Shown: positions 17,939 to 27,110 of the stretch, piece by piece | Layout of the letters: every line of letters begins with the position of its first letter | How positions within the stretch are numbered: position 1 is the stretch's first letter | Origin: CAZWVI01 sp964637165 | GTDB taxonomy: Bacteria; Planctomycetota; UBA1135 | Reading direction: 5' to 3' | Assembly: GCA_964637165.1 (NCBI GenBank) | Contig: CAZWVI010000002.1 | Location: 62,001-126,000 of the forward strand | DNA length: 64,000 bases | Position numbers and translations under genes: made by a program | Notes under the pieces: generated by a model | Databases searched by the model: none | What the model saw: the letters and a program-made list of their open reading frames with translations, nothing else | Told to the model about the DNA's origin: nothing

Positions 17939-19410
17939 AAGTTCCAGCGTTCGAGTGGCGAGGGTGTGTGCTCGCTATCCATGATTGCTAACAACTCAGC
18001 CACAACTTGTGGGTTCTTGTCCGCGACATTTAATGTTTCGTATGGATCATCACTCAAGTTAAAGAGTTGAACTTTAATATTTTGATTGTGCATGCCGCGC
18101 CGAATCGCTTTCCATTTTTCGGTACGCACAGCTTGCCAGCCTCCTCCAGAATGATATTCCCAGTAAAGGTGTTTGCGTGCGGCAGTCTCGCCGCTCCCCA
18201 ACATTTCCGTTGACAAGTCAATGCCATCGGTGTTTTGGGGAGCATCAGCTCCAACTAATGACAACAGGGTTGGCATTAAGTCCCAGCCAACCGCAATGGT
18301 GTTGGAACTTGAGCCAGCTGGAATTCGCTCTGGCCACTTGGCGATTAGGGGAACACGCAGCCCACCTTCGTAGAGGTTGCACTTATGTCCACGCAGCCCA
18401 CCAGTTCCGTTAAAAAATTCGGGGTCATAACCGCCCAAGTTAAATGTCGAACCATTGTCTGAAGTGAAAATTACAATTGTGTTGTCGGCAACACCCTCCT
18501 CCTGAAGCTTTTCAAATAGAACTCCAAGGTCGCGGTCCATCCGAGTAACCATCGCCGCATAAGCAGCACGTGGATTTTCATGCTCGAGATACGACTTTCC
18601 AGTGTAAGCGGTTTCAGGCCATTGCTCGCTATATTCACTTAAAGAATCATCTGGCACTTGCAGTGCTAAGTGTGGCACCGGAGTTGCGTAGTAAAGAAAG
18701 AAAGGTTTCTCTGAATTACTTTCAACAAAGTTCAATGCCTCTTCAAGCATTAAGTCAGGTGCGTATTGTTTACCACTCAGGCCGCGTGAATTGCCCTCAA
18801 GATTTACGCGCACACCATTGCGATCCAAATACTTTGGATAATAGTTATGCGCGTGTCGTTGGCAGTTGTAACCAAAAAATAAATCAAAACCTTGTTGGTT
18901 AGGTACGCCATCAGTTCCCGGCCCACCTAATCCCCATTTGCCAATGCACGCCGTGCGGTAACCAGCCGCTTGCAAAGCCGATCCAAGTGTTTCAGTACCG
19001 GCCGCCAGAGCACGTTGTCCACCCCATAATCCTTGTGGACTTGGTGGCTCTTTCCACCTGTTAATAGTTTGGCAATCCGGGTCATCGGGCGCGGCGGTGA
19101 GGTTGGGCTGTTCGCCGTTGTCGCGAATTTGCGCGTGCCCCGGATGAAGCCCCGTTAATAAACTACACCGACTCGGGGCGCACACCGTACTGCCAGAGTA
19201 GGCTCTGGTAAACAACATTCCTTGTTCGCGCAGTTTGTCTAAGTTTGGAGTCTTAATAAGGTTTGAGCCAGTGCAGCCAAGTTCTGCTAATCCCAAATCA
19301 TCGGCCATGACCAGCACAATGTTGGGGGCGGCCGCATCCTCCAATGAGCAAGATGTGCTTGCGCCAATCGCCATCATCAAGGTCGCACAGAGCAGTAGTT
19401 TGTTATCCAC
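17935..19410 (-). CDS. Arylsulfatase family lipoprotein (formylglycine type)
   Basis: A 491-aa secreted sulfatase. The N-terminus has a hydrophobic signal ending in ASTSCS, a likely lipobox. The catalytic site CAPSRCSLLTG matches C-x-P-S-R, so Cys77 should be converted to formylglycine by a maturase encoded elsewhere. Metal ligands appear as MADDLG near the start and FTSDNGS in the middle. It probably removes sulfate esters from algal or other polysaccharides. The start is GTG, chosen because TATCCT lies exactly 6 nt upstream and a signal peptide follows. It shares TTAA with the convergent msrBA stop. Confidence 0.92.
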   Translation of the reverse strand: MDNKLLLCATLMMAIGASTSCSLEDAAAPNIVLVMADDLGLAELGCTGSNLIKTPNLDKLREQGMLFTRAYSGSTVCAPSRCSLLTGLHPGHAQIRDNGEQPNLTAAPDDPDCQTINRWKEPPSPQGLWGGQRALAAGTETLGSALQAAGYRTACIGKWGLGGPGTDGVPNQQGFDLFFGYNCQRHAHNYYPKYLDRNGVRVNLEGNSRGLSGKQYAPDLMLEEALNFVESNSEKPFFLYYATPVPHLALQVPDDSLSEYSEQWPETAYTGKSYLEHENPRAAYAAMVTRMDRDLGVLFEKLQEEGVADNTIVIFTSDNGSTFNLGGYDPEFFNGTGGLRGHKCNLYEGGLRVPLIAKWPERIPAGSSSNTIAVGWDLMPTLLSLVGADAPQNTDGIDLSTEMLGSGETAARKHLYWEYHSGGGWQAVRTEKWKAIRRGMHNQNIKVQLFNLSDDPYETLNVADKNPQVVAELLAIMDSEHTPSPLERWNF

Positions 19411-19416
19411 CCACTT

Positions 19417-19422
19417 AGGATA
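19417..19422 (-). promoter_or_regulatory. Putative -10 element (TATCCT), leaderless GTG start
   Basis: Minus-strand TATCCT, then AAGTGG (6 nt), then the sulfatase GTG. The spacing supports GTG as a real start. Confidence 0.6.
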
Positions 19423-19603
19423 TGGAGCGTTTAATCATTTTTTGGTATTTTTTCCGTACAGAAATTTAATTGGCACTGATTCAATATGACCTCTCTGGTT
19501 TCAGCACCGCGCGCGAGTTGGCCGAATCTGTGCCAATACGTGGACTTGCCGCGGTTCTGTGGGCATTAGGTTGATTAATTTACATATTGTTGGAGAGCTA
19601 GGG

Positions 19604-19609
19604 TATTCT
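19604..19609 (+). promoter_or_regulatory. Putative -10 element (TATTCT), leaderless start
   Basis: TATTCT, GGAGCC (6 nt), ATG at 19616. A weak -35-like TTTACA lies at 19579-19584. The rest of the 205-bp gap to the sulfatase shows only AT-rich sequence and no convincing gene. Confidence 0.6.
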
Positions 19610-19615
19610 GGAGCC

Positions 19616-21169
19616 ATGCGGTCCATCGCTTTTTTTGCTTTGCTCGTTTTGTCAGCGATTGCTCCTGCTCAAAGCGGCAGCGAGATTCGCCGCGTTGACG
19701 GCTCTGGTATTAGTGTTGGTTCCGGCGGCGCGATTGCAATGTGCGGCGACATTAATTTTGATGGCATTAACGATATGTTGGTCGGCGGCGATCAATACAT
19801 TACTTGGGGCACTGCCGATGCGGTGGTGTATTCAGGTCTCGACGGTTCAATTATTTGGTCGTGGTCTGGATTTACTAACGCTGAAGCAGTTGCTGGTGCC
19901 GGCGATGTAAATGCCGATGGCACACCTGATTTGATAGTCGGCTCAATTTGGGCCAATTCCAAAGCCGGTCAAGTAAAAGTTTTTTCCGGTGCAACCGGCG
20001 CGCAACTGTTTAGCATTGATGGCGCATTGGCTGATGATTACTTTGGAAATGCAGTGGCCGCTGCGGGAGATATTAACAACGATGGCTATGATGATTTTTT
20101 AGTTGGAGCGTGGGGTGAAAGTGCAGTACTCGGTTTTTCTGGTACTACCTATATCTATTCTGGATTAGACGGTAGTTTGTTGCGCAAGTACTTAGGGCAA
20201 ATTGATCACGGTTACTTTGGTTGTGCTCTAGCAAATGTTGGCGATGTCGATGGCGACAGCGTTCCCGATCATTTAATCGGCGAAGTCGGCAACGACACTT
20301 TTGGTAGCAACACCGGTGCCGCCTATTTATATTCAGGTGCAACTGGCACTTTGATTAATTCATGGATTGGTGTTGCTGGCAACTCTCGATTTGGCGATAG
20401 CCTCGCCAGTGTCGGCGATATAGATGGAGACTCGGTACCTGACTTTGTCATCGGCGCAATGTTCGAAGATCCAGCCGGACACGCGACGGTTTACTCAGGC
20501 GCCACCGGCTTAGTTCTTTTGGACTTACATTTGTTTGAGCCCGGCGAAGTGTTCGCAACATCACTAAGCGGTGGATTTGATATTGATGGAGACTCAATAC
20601 CGGACATCGTGGTTGGCTCCGACCGTTATTACAACCCCAATGGTTACACCGGAACTGCTCATGTTTTTTCAGGGGCAACCGGAAATGAAATTCAACGATT
20701 TCATCCGAGTTCTCCGGATGGTCGCTTAGGTTTAGCGGTTGCATCTTTGGGCGACATCAATGGTGACGGCTTAGGAGATTATGCCGCCGGCGCGCCAGCC
20801 GAAGGATTTAGTGGACATAACTCTGGTTCAACATATGTGATTAGCGGGCAATCGCAAGGTGTGTTGCTAAGTGTGCGCGAGTTAGTTGCCGGTGGCGTGG
20901 CTAATGTGCAAGTAAGTGGTGCAACTAGTAATTCGTTGGTCATTGTTGGCTATAGTTTTTCAGGTTCTGGACCGACTAATACCTCATATGGAATTGCCGC
21001 AATGAGTATGCCAATTTCAAGCTTTCCACCATTCGCCGCGAATGCTCTTGGCTTTGGTGAAATTTTTTCTAACGTGCCAGCTGGCTTATCTGGGCTTGAT
21101 GTTTGGTGTCAAGCCGTTGATATATCCGCGGGAGTTTTATCGAACTCTCATCCGATGCGCGTGTATTAA
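19616..21169 (+). CDS. Secreted FG-GAP repeat beta-propeller protein
   Basis: A 517-aa exported protein. Signal peptide: MRSIAFFALLVLSAIAPAQS. About seven integrin-alpha-type FG-GAP repeats follow, each with a Ca2+-binding D-x-N/D-x-D-G loop such as GDVNADGTPDLIVGS, GDINNDGYDDFLVGA and GDIDGDSVPDFVIGA. The last about 100 residues are the C-terminal module shared with other secreted proteins here (VWCQAVDISAGVLSNSHPMRVY). Likely a surface or secreted adhesion/binding protein. No enzyme domain is seen. Monocistronic with its own leaderless-type promoter. A longer upstream frame lacks a signal at its start and is not preferred. Confidence 0.88.
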   Translation: MRSIAFFALLVLSAIAPAQSGSEIRRVDGSGISVGSGGAIAMCGDINFDGINDMLVGGDQYITWGTADAVVYSGLDGSIIWSWSGFTNAEAVAGAGDVNADGTPDLIVGSIWANSKAGQVKVFSGATGAQLFSIDGALADDYFGNAVAAAGDINNDGYDDFLVGAWGESAVLGFSGTTYIYSGLDGSLLRKYLGQIDHGYFGCALANVGDVDGDSVPDHLIGEVGNDTFGSNTGAAYLYSGATGTLINSWIGVAGNSRFGDSLASVGDIDGDSVPDFVIGAMFEDPAGHATVYSGATGLVLLDLHLFEPGEVFATSLSGGFDIDGDSIPDIVVGSDRYYNPNGYTGTAHVFSGATGNEIQRFHPSSPDGRLGLAVASLGDINGDGLGDYAAGAPAEGFSGHNSGSTYVISGQSQGVLLSVRELVAGGVANVQVSGATSNSLVIVGYSFSGSGPTNTSYGIAAMSMPISSFPPFAANALGFGEIFSNVPAGLSGLDVWCQAVDISAGVLSNSHPMRVY

Positions 21170-21180
21170 TAAAGACCCAA

Positions 21181-22026
21181 TTATTCAGGATCAGTTTTCC
21201 AAGCCACGATGTAGGCAATCCATGCCTCTTCGTTTTCTTCAGACTTAGTGAGTTGGAAGTCACCATTGCCTTCGCCGTCCTCATCGGAACCTTCCCAATA
21301 AACTTGCACGCGTTCGAAACCGGCCTCGCTTAGCAGATCTTTTAATTCGGTTAGGTGCCAGATTCGCCAGTCGTACACGAAAGCATTGTCCAGGCTAGAC
21401 CCGTCAGCAAATTCAAAACTGATTGAACAAATAGAGTCGCCGGTAATTGCATCCATTGAGCCGGTGCGCCAAACATAATAGAAACCGTCTTCCTCGCGGG
21501 TCTCCTCACATTCAGTTTGCACGTCGGGTCCGCCTTGAATATCCAAAACGAAAGCCCCACCTTCTTTGACGTGGTCGTATGCCCGCTTGAAATATTCGAG
21601 CATGACTGCTCGCTCTTTAAAAATCCAATATGAAAAGTTGAAGGCGGTAAGAATGTCTGCCGGTGGAGTTTCTGCCGTTAAAACATTTTCCTCCAACACC
21701 TCAATGCGCTTTACCGCGTCACCAATTTTTGGAAAGTGCTGGCGCGCACCATATGCCAGGGGCTCTGGATCTAAATCCAGGCAATGCGCCGTGCGCTCTT
21801 CGTTGCTGTCCACCCAAATTGCTGCAAGTTTGCAGGTGCCGGCGAAGTCTTCGCGTAAAACCATTGGGTATGGTCGATTGTTTTCGCGGAAGACGCGATC
21901 TAAAAAATCAAGATCGGCATCGGGGTCATAGACGGCCGATTCGTACAAGGCGTACCGGTCAGCACCCTTGGCGGTCATTTTCCATTTCTTGCCAGCTTTC
22001 TTTTTAGCCTTCTTATTCTTTGCCAT
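21181..22026 (-). CDS. Class I SAM-dependent methyltransferase
   Basis: A 281-aa cytoplasmic methyltransferase. The N-terminus is very basic (MAKNKKAKKKAGKKWKM). The Rossmann core shows REDFAGTCKLAAIWV as motif I, CLDLDPEPLAYG as motif II and ILTAFNFSYWIFKERAVML as motif IV. C-terminal residues are acidic (EGSDEDGEGNGD). The substrate is unknown. The start is placed at the ATG before the lysine-rich run; an upstream in-frame start would overlap the divergent isomerase gene. Confidence 0.8.
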   Translation of the reverse strand: MAKNKKAKKKAGKKWKMTAKGADRYALYESAVYDPDADLDFLDRVFRENNRPYPMVLREDFAGTCKLAAIWVDSNEERTAHCLDLDPEPLAYGARQHFPKIGDAVKRIEVLEENVLTAETPPADILTAFNFSYWIFKERAVMLEYFKRAYDHVKEGGAFVLDIQGGPDVQTECEETREEDGFYYVWRTGSMDAITGDSICSISFEFADGSSLDNAFVYDWRIWHLTELKDLLSEAGFERVQVYWEGSDEDGEGNGDFQLTKSEENEEAWIAYIVAWKTDPE

Positions 22027-22069
22027 CGCAGGCAAAGGGTAGCGATGCCGAACGTTACAATCCAGAGCA

Positions 22070-23125
22070 ATGAGAAGCATTAAAGGCCCTGCGATTTTCC
22101 TTGCTCAGTATATGAGCGACGAAGCCCCCTTTGACCGAATTGAATCGGCCGCTGAATGGGCTGGAGATTTGGGATTTAAAGCCTTGCAGATTCCAACTTG
22201 GGATGTCCGTTGTTTTGATTTAAAACAAGCTGCGACTTCAAAATCATGGTGCGACGATTGGCGCGCAAAGTTAGCCGAGTTCGGTGTTGAAGCATCCGAG
22301 TTATCGACCCACTTGCAAGGGCAATTGCTGGCAGTGCACCCCGCCGCCGATGAAATTTTTGATGGCTTCGCACCAGCAGCAGTTCGCGGAAATACGGCGG
22401 CGCGCACCGCGTGGGCAGCTGAACAACTAGAACTTGCACTTAAGGCTTCGCAAAATCTTGGCCTCAACGCCATGGCAACTTTTTCTGGAGCCTTGGCTTG
22501 GCCTTATTTTTATCCATGGCCACCACGTCCAACTGGTTTGGTCGATGAAGCGTTTTCTGAATTGGCCCGCCGCTGGCTGCCGCTCTTGAATCTTGCCGAA
22601 GAATGTGGAGTTGATGTTTGTTTTGAAATCCACCCTGGTGAAGATTTACACGATGGCGTGACCTGGGAGCGATTCTTGGATGTCATCGACAACCACCCGC
22701 GCGCCAATATTTTGTATGACCCATCGCACTTTGTTCTGCAATGTATGGACCACGTTAAATTCATTGATCACTACCATGAACGCATAAAAATGTTTCACGT
22801 TAAAGATGCCGAGTTTCATGGAGATGGCCGTAGCGGAGTTTATGGCGGCTATCAAGATTGGCCTGATCGCGCGGGCCGCTTTCGTTCGACCGGCGATGGG
22901 CAGGTGGATTGGAAACAAGTATTTACCAAACTTGCAAAATATGATTTCCCAGGTTGGGCAGTCTTGGAATGGGAGTGTGCGTTTAAAAATAATATAGTTG
23001 GAGCTCGCGAAGGTGCTGAGTTCATTATGAACAATATCATTGAAGTTTCTGAAACTGCTTTCGATGACTTCGCTACTGCCGAACGCGATTCGGCTGCTAA
23101 TCGCAGAATGCTGGGATTGAACTAA
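22070..23125 (+). CDS. Sugar phosphate isomerase/epimerase (xylose-isomerase-like TIM barrel)
   Basis: A 351-aa AP-endonuclease-2-type TIM barrel. Metal-binding residues appear in CFEIHPGEDLHDG (Glu, His), ILYDPSHFVLQ (Asp, His), MFHVKDAEF (His, Asp) and AVLEWECA (Glu). It likely isomerises or epimerises a sugar or cyclitol. The stop overlaps the start of the Gfo/Idh/MocA oxidoreductase (TAATG), a pairing typical of inositol or unusual-sugar catabolism. A TACAAT lies 8 nt before the ATG. Confidence 0.88.
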   Translation: MRSIKGPAIFLAQYMSDEAPFDRIESAAEWAGDLGFKALQIPTWDVRCFDLKQAATSKSWCDDWRAKLAEFGVEASELSTHLQGQLLAVHPAADEIFDGFAPAAVRGNTAARTAWAAEQLELALKASQNLGLNAMATFSGALAWPYFYPWPPRPTGLVDEAFSELARRWLPLLNLAEECGVDVCFEIHPGEDLHDGVTWERFLDVIDNHPRANILYDPSHFVLQCMDHVKFIDHYHERIKMFHVKDAEFHGDGRSGVYGGYQDWPDRAGRFRSTGDGQVDWKQVFTKLAKYDFPGWAVLEWECAFKNNIVGAREGAEFIMNNIIEVSETAFDDFATAERDSAANRRMLGLN

Positions 23126-24273
23126 TGGCCGGTCAGCGCAAACTTCGTTTGGGAATGATTGGCGGCGGCCCAGGCGCCTTCATTGGCGCGGTACACCGAC
23201 TCGCCGCCGAAATGGATCGCGAGTTCGAATTGGTCGCGGGAGCTTTTTCTTCAGATCCACAAAGGTCACGTGAAACTGGTGCAGAATTGGGGTTGAGCGA
23301 AGATCGCGTTTATGCCGATTGGTCGCAGTTGTTGCAGCAGGAATCTGCGCTTCCCGCTGACCAACGAATTCATGCGGTGGCAATTGTTACGCCAAACCAC
23401 CTGCATCACGAACCGGCCATTGCGGCCTTGAATGCGGGGTTTAACGTGATTTGCGATAAGCCAATGACAATTTCGTCCGAGTTTGCACAACTTATTAAGC
23501 AGGCGGTTGATGAGTCTGGAAAAGTGTTCGCGCTTACGCACAACTACACCGGTTATCCGATGGTGCGCGAGGCACGTGAATTAATTGCCGGTGGTGAAAT
23601 TGGAAAAGTACGCAAGGTTTTTGCCGAGTACTTTCAAGGCTGGTTAGGCGACCCACTTGAAGAGTCTGGCCAAAAGCAAGCAGCTTGGCGAACTGATCCA
23701 GCCTGCTCGGGACCGGGTGGTTCATTGGGCGATATCGGAACTCACGCATTTAATTTACTGGAACACGTTTGCGCCGATGAAATTAAATGCCTTTACGGAT
23801 TCACGACTAGCTTTGTTGCTGGCCGCCGCGTAGACGACGACGCTATGACCCTGCTCAAAATGAAGAGCGGCGCCAATGGCTCAATTTGTTGTAGTCAAGT
23901 TTGTACAGGTAGTGAAAATGGTTTACGCCTGAGGGTGTTCGGGACCGAGGGTGGTCTCGAGTGGGCTCAAGAAAACCCAAACGACTTAATCGTTTGGTAT
24001 AAAAATGGCGCACGCGAAACGCGCCGTACTGCCAATCCTTGGTTGAGTGAGTCGGCTCAAAGTTTGGGTCGCGTGCCGGCCGGCCATCCCGAGGGGTACC
24101 TTGAAGGTTTTGCCAACATTTACCGAGCATTTGCGCGGGCGATTAATGGTGATGTGGATATCGATAATTCCTATCCGACAGTTGAAGATGGAATCCGTGG
24201 AGTGCGGTTTATTGAGTCCGTTCTGGAATCTAACGCGAGTGGTGAATGGGTCGAGTTTGACCCACCAAGTTAA
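23125..24273 (+). CDS. Gfo/Idh/MocA family NAD(P)-dependent oxidoreductase
   Basis: A 382-aa dehydrogenase. The N-terminal Rossmann fold begins LGMIGGGPGAFIGAVHRLA. VTPNHLHHEPAIAAL and the catalytic Lys of the family in CDKPMT are present. The C-terminal GFO_IDH domain contains GGSLGDIGTHAFNL, where Asp and His are the usual catalytic pair. It probably oxidises a sugar or cyclitol. It is translationally coupled to the upstream isomerase, so the two likely act on one substrate. Confidence 0.92.
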   Translation: MAGQRKLRLGMIGGGPGAFIGAVHRLAAEMDREFELVAGAFSSDPQRSRETGAELGLSEDRVYADWSQLLQQESALPADQRIHAVAIVTPNHLHHEPAIAALNAGFNVICDKPMTISSEFAQLIKQAVDESGKVFALTHNYTGYPMVREARELIAGGEIGKVRKVFAEYFQGWLGDPLEESGQKQAAWRTDPACSGPGGSLGDIGTHAFNLLEHVCADEIKCLYGFTTSFVAGRRVDDDAMTLLKMKSGANGSICCSQVCTGSENGLRLRVFGTEGGLEWAQENPNDLIVWYKNGARETRRTANPWLSESAQSLGRVPAGHPEGYLEGFANIYRAFARAINGDVDIDNSYPTVEDGIRGVRFIESVLESNASGEWVEFDPPS

Positions 24274-24285
24274 AAAACGCACGCT

Positions 24286-24291
24286 TAAACT
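24286..24291 (+). promoter_or_regulatory. Putative -10 element (TAAACT), leaderless start
   Basis: TAAACT, AGGCGA (6 nt), ATG at 24298. The AGGCGA spacer is too close to the ATG to be a normal Shine-Dalgarno. Confidence 0.55.
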
Positions 24292-24297
24292 AGGCGA

Positions 24298-26418
24298 ATG
24301 CGTAAAGCCATTCCCCTGTTCCTGTTGCTTGCCTGTGCAAATCCGCAAGTAGTCGATTGTGAGCTCACTTACCCAACAACTCGCAGTGGCGATGTGGTCG
24401 ATAACTATCACGGCACTGAAGTTGCCGACCCATATCGTTGGCTTGAGGATGACATGTCCGAGGAAACTGCGGCCTGGGTAGGCGCGCAAAACGAAGTTAC
24501 TTTTAGTTATCTTCAACAACTTCCCGGCCGCACTAAAATTGAAGAACGCTTAACCGAATTATGGAATTATGAAAAACTTGGTGCTCCATCTGAGCATGGC
24601 GGTCAATGGTTTTGGTCACGTAATAATGGCTTGCAAAGTCAATCAGTGATTTACAAAGGTGATGGTCCTTACCAGAACGGCAAAATATTACTCGACCCAA
24701 ATAAGCTATCGGAAGATGGAACAAAATCATTGTCGTCAATGGTTTTGAGTGAAGATGGCGCTTACATGGCCTATGCGGTTTCTGATGGAGGGTCTGATTG
24801 GCAAAAATGGTATGTGCTAGATGTTGCAACTGGCCAAAACACCGCTGACGAATTGGTGTGGCTAAAGTTCACTAGCGTTGCCTGGATGCATGACAACTCG
24901 GGCTTCTTTTACGCTCGTTTCCCACAACCTGAGGGAAGTGAATTGTCTGCGGTCAATAGTGATGAGAAGTTGTACTTCCACAAATTAGGCACACCACAGT
25001 CGCAAGATGTTTTGGTTTACTATCGCCCAGAGCACCCTGAATGGGGCTATGGAGCCGAAGTAAGTGAAGATGGAAACTGGCTTATTATTTCCGGAAGCGA
25101 AGGTACCGCCCGCAAAAACCGCACTTGGTATGTAGATTTGCAAGGAGATTGGAGTGAAGTCACCGCAATGTTTGATAAATTTGACGCGGCCTATCATTAC
25201 TTGGCAAATGATGACCGGTCGGTGTGGTTTAAAACGACAAAGGACGCTCCTAAGGGGAGAATTATTAAAGTGAATCCAATGAACCCAGTTGAAGCAAACT
25301 GGATTGATGTCGTGCCTGAGTCGGACGATGTTTTGACATCTGTCTCTTATTTAAATGGAAACTTAATTTGCACTTACTTGCACAATGCTTATTCGGTTAC
25401 CAAAGCATTTAGCCTGTCAGGCAAACACCTCTGGGATGTTGAATACCCATGTTTGGGATCTGCGAGTGGTATTGGCGGGAAAACTGATAGTGCCACAGCT
25501 TGGTATTCTTTCAGTTCATTCACTTACCCTTCTTCAGTATTTAGCTTGGATTTAGAAACAGGCAAGTCATCTTTGGCGATGGCACCAAATGTTCCATTTG
25601 ATCCATCTGACTATTTGACTAAGCAAGTTTGGTATGAATCCAAAGATGGAACATCGGTGCCGATGTTTATCGTGCATAAACGTGGAATCGAACCGAATGG
25701 AAAGTTGCCCGTTCAGCTTTACGGTTACGGTGGTTTCAATATTTCTCTAACCCCGCGCTTCTCGGTGGCAACTTTAGTGTGGATGGAGATGGGTGGTGTT
25801 TACGCGATGCCTAACCTGCGCGGCGGCGGCGAATTCGGCAGTGAATGGCATCAAGCTGGAACAATTCACAATAAGCAAAACGTCTTTGATGACTTCATAG
25901 CTGCTGGTGAATGGCTATGCGATAACAATTGGACTGACTCCGAACATTTAGCGATTCGCGGCGGCTCAAACGGCGGCCTGTTAGTTGGCGCGTGCATGAC
26001 CCAACGCCCCGAGTTGTTCGCCGCTTGTCTCCCGGCAGTCGGGGTACTTGATATGTTGCGTTACCACTTGTTTACGATTGGTTGGGCGTGGGCTTCTGAT
26101 TACGGAAAATCTGCTGACCGAGAACAATTTGTCAGTTTGATGAAGTACTCGCCACTACACAATGTGCAAGCTGGCACCGCTTACCCCGCAACCTTAATTA
26201 CCACTGGTGATCATGACGACCGGGTAGTTCCAGCGCACTCATTTAAGTTTGCGGCAACTTTGCAGGCCGCCCAAGCGGGGCCACAACCGGTTATGATTCG
26301 CATTGAAACCCGTGGCGGTCATGGTGGCGGAAAACCAACCGCCATGCGCATTGCCGAATACGCCGACATGTGGGCATTCTTAGCGAAGGCCCTCAAAATG
26401 GAAAACCAACTACGATGA
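24298..26418 (+). CDS. Prolyl oligopeptidase family lipoprotein (S9A)
   Basis: A 706-aa serine peptidase that cleaves short peptides after proline. The signal is MRKAIPLFLLLACANP with lipobox LLAC, so it is envelope-bound. An N-terminal seven-blade propeller precedes the alpha/beta hydrolase domain. The triad is Ser557 in IRGGSNGGLL, an Asp in TGDHDDRVVP (second Asp, about 641) and His675 in TRGGHGGGKP. The mature N-terminus has DPYRWLED, a family hallmark. It is coupled to the SGNH esterase gene by an ATGA overlap. Confidence 0.94.
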   Translation: MRKAIPLFLLLACANPQVVDCELTYPTTRSGDVVDNYHGTEVADPYRWLEDDMSEETAAWVGAQNEVTFSYLQQLPGRTKIEERLTELWNYEKLGAPSEHGGQWFWSRNNGLQSQSVIYKGDGPYQNGKILLDPNKLSEDGTKSLSSMVLSEDGAYMAYAVSDGGSDWQKWYVLDVATGQNTADELVWLKFTSVAWMHDNSGFFYARFPQPEGSELSAVNSDEKLYFHKLGTPQSQDVLVYYRPEHPEWGYGAEVSEDGNWLIISGSEGTARKNRTWYVDLQGDWSEVTAMFDKFDAAYHYLANDDRSVWFKTTKDAPKGRIIKVNPMNPVEANWIDVVPESDDVLTSVSYLNGNLICTYLHNAYSVTKAFSLSGKHLWDVEYPCLGSASGIGGKTDSATAWYSFSSFTYPSSVFSLDLETGKSSLAMAPNVPFDPSDYLTKQVWYESKDGTSVPMFIVHKRGIEPNGKLPVQLYGYGGFNISLTPRFSVATLVWMEMGGVYAMPNLRGGGEFGSEWHQAGTIHNKQNVFDDFIAAGEWLCDNNWTDSEHLAIRGGSNGGLLVGACMTQRPELFAACLPAVGVLDMLRYHLFTIGWAWASDYGKSADREQFVSLMKYSPLHNVQAGTAYPATLITTGDHDDRVVPAHSFKFAATLQAAQAGPQPVMIRIETRGGHGGGKPTAMRIAEYADMWAFLAKALKMENQLR

Positions 26419-27110
26419 AAAAATTACTTAGCTTGCTCTTGTTGCTAGCAGCCTGTGCTACGCCAATCGAATCGACCATTCAAGAGTCTGATGCCACTAC
26501 CCCAGTTGCTCGCGAGGGTTGGCACATGGCGCGCCACCTTGCGCAAAAAGAATTGGCCGGCACTGGTTCTTGGAAAATTTTGTTCATTGGTGATTCAATC
26601 ACTCAATCTTGGGAAAATGCCGGAGCTGAAGCTTGGGCGGCTAATTACGCTGGTAAGTACGCGCTTAATCTCGGCATTAGTGGCGATAAAACTCAACATG
26701 TTCTTTGGCGTTTGCAAGATGGAATCCTTGACGGTTTGTCTCCGCAAAAAGTTGTGCTGATGATTGGAACAAACAATTCCGGAACTAACACTTCCCGCGA
26801 AATTGCTGATGGTGTAGAAGTGATTGTTCGTGAATTGACCTCGCGATTAAAGTTTGCGCAAATAATCGTGCTTGGGATTTTTCCACGCGGTGCGCAACAA
26901 AGCGATAGCAAACGGCAGATTAATATTGGCGCCAACCGCTTGATCTCGCAACGGCTATCCTTTGATGAGCGTGTTCACTTTGTGGACATTGGTCATGTAT
27001 TCTTGGATGAAAATAAAAATCTTGGAAAAGACATTATGCCTGACCTGTTGCACCTTTCTCCCGAAGGTTATTCGCGCTGGGTAGCTGCGCTTGAGCAGTA
27101 CTTAGATTAG
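26415..27110 (+). CDS. SGNH/GDSL hydrolase lipoprotein (PAF-acetylhydrolase-like)
   Basis: A 231-aa esterase. Signal: MKKLLSLLLLLAACATP with lipobox LAAC. SGNH blocks: FIGDSITQSW (Ser nucleophile), NLGISGDKTQHVLWRL (Gly), MIGTNNSG (Asn) and DLLHLSPEGY (Asp and His). It resembles PAF-acetylhydrolase-like enzymes often linked to carbohydrate deacetylation. The ATG overlaps the peptidase stop (ATGA). An upstream start would overlap the peptidase further and lose the signal peptide. Confidence 0.92.
   Translation: MKKLLSLLLLLAACATPIESTIQESDATTPVAREGWHMARHLAQKELAGTGSWKILFIGDSITQSWENAGAEAWAANYAGKYALNLGISGDKTQHVLWRLQDGILDGLSPQKVVLMIGTNNSGTNTSREIADGVEVIVRELTSRLKFAQIIVLGIFPRGAQQSDSKRQINIGANRLISQRLSFDERVHFVDIGHVFLDENKNLGKDIMPDLLHLSPEGYSRWVAALEQYLD

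Noticed and set aside
19411..19603. Small ORF (about 27 codons) in the gap after the sulfatase.
   Set aside because: No promoter spacing, no recognisable peptide; consistent with chance.
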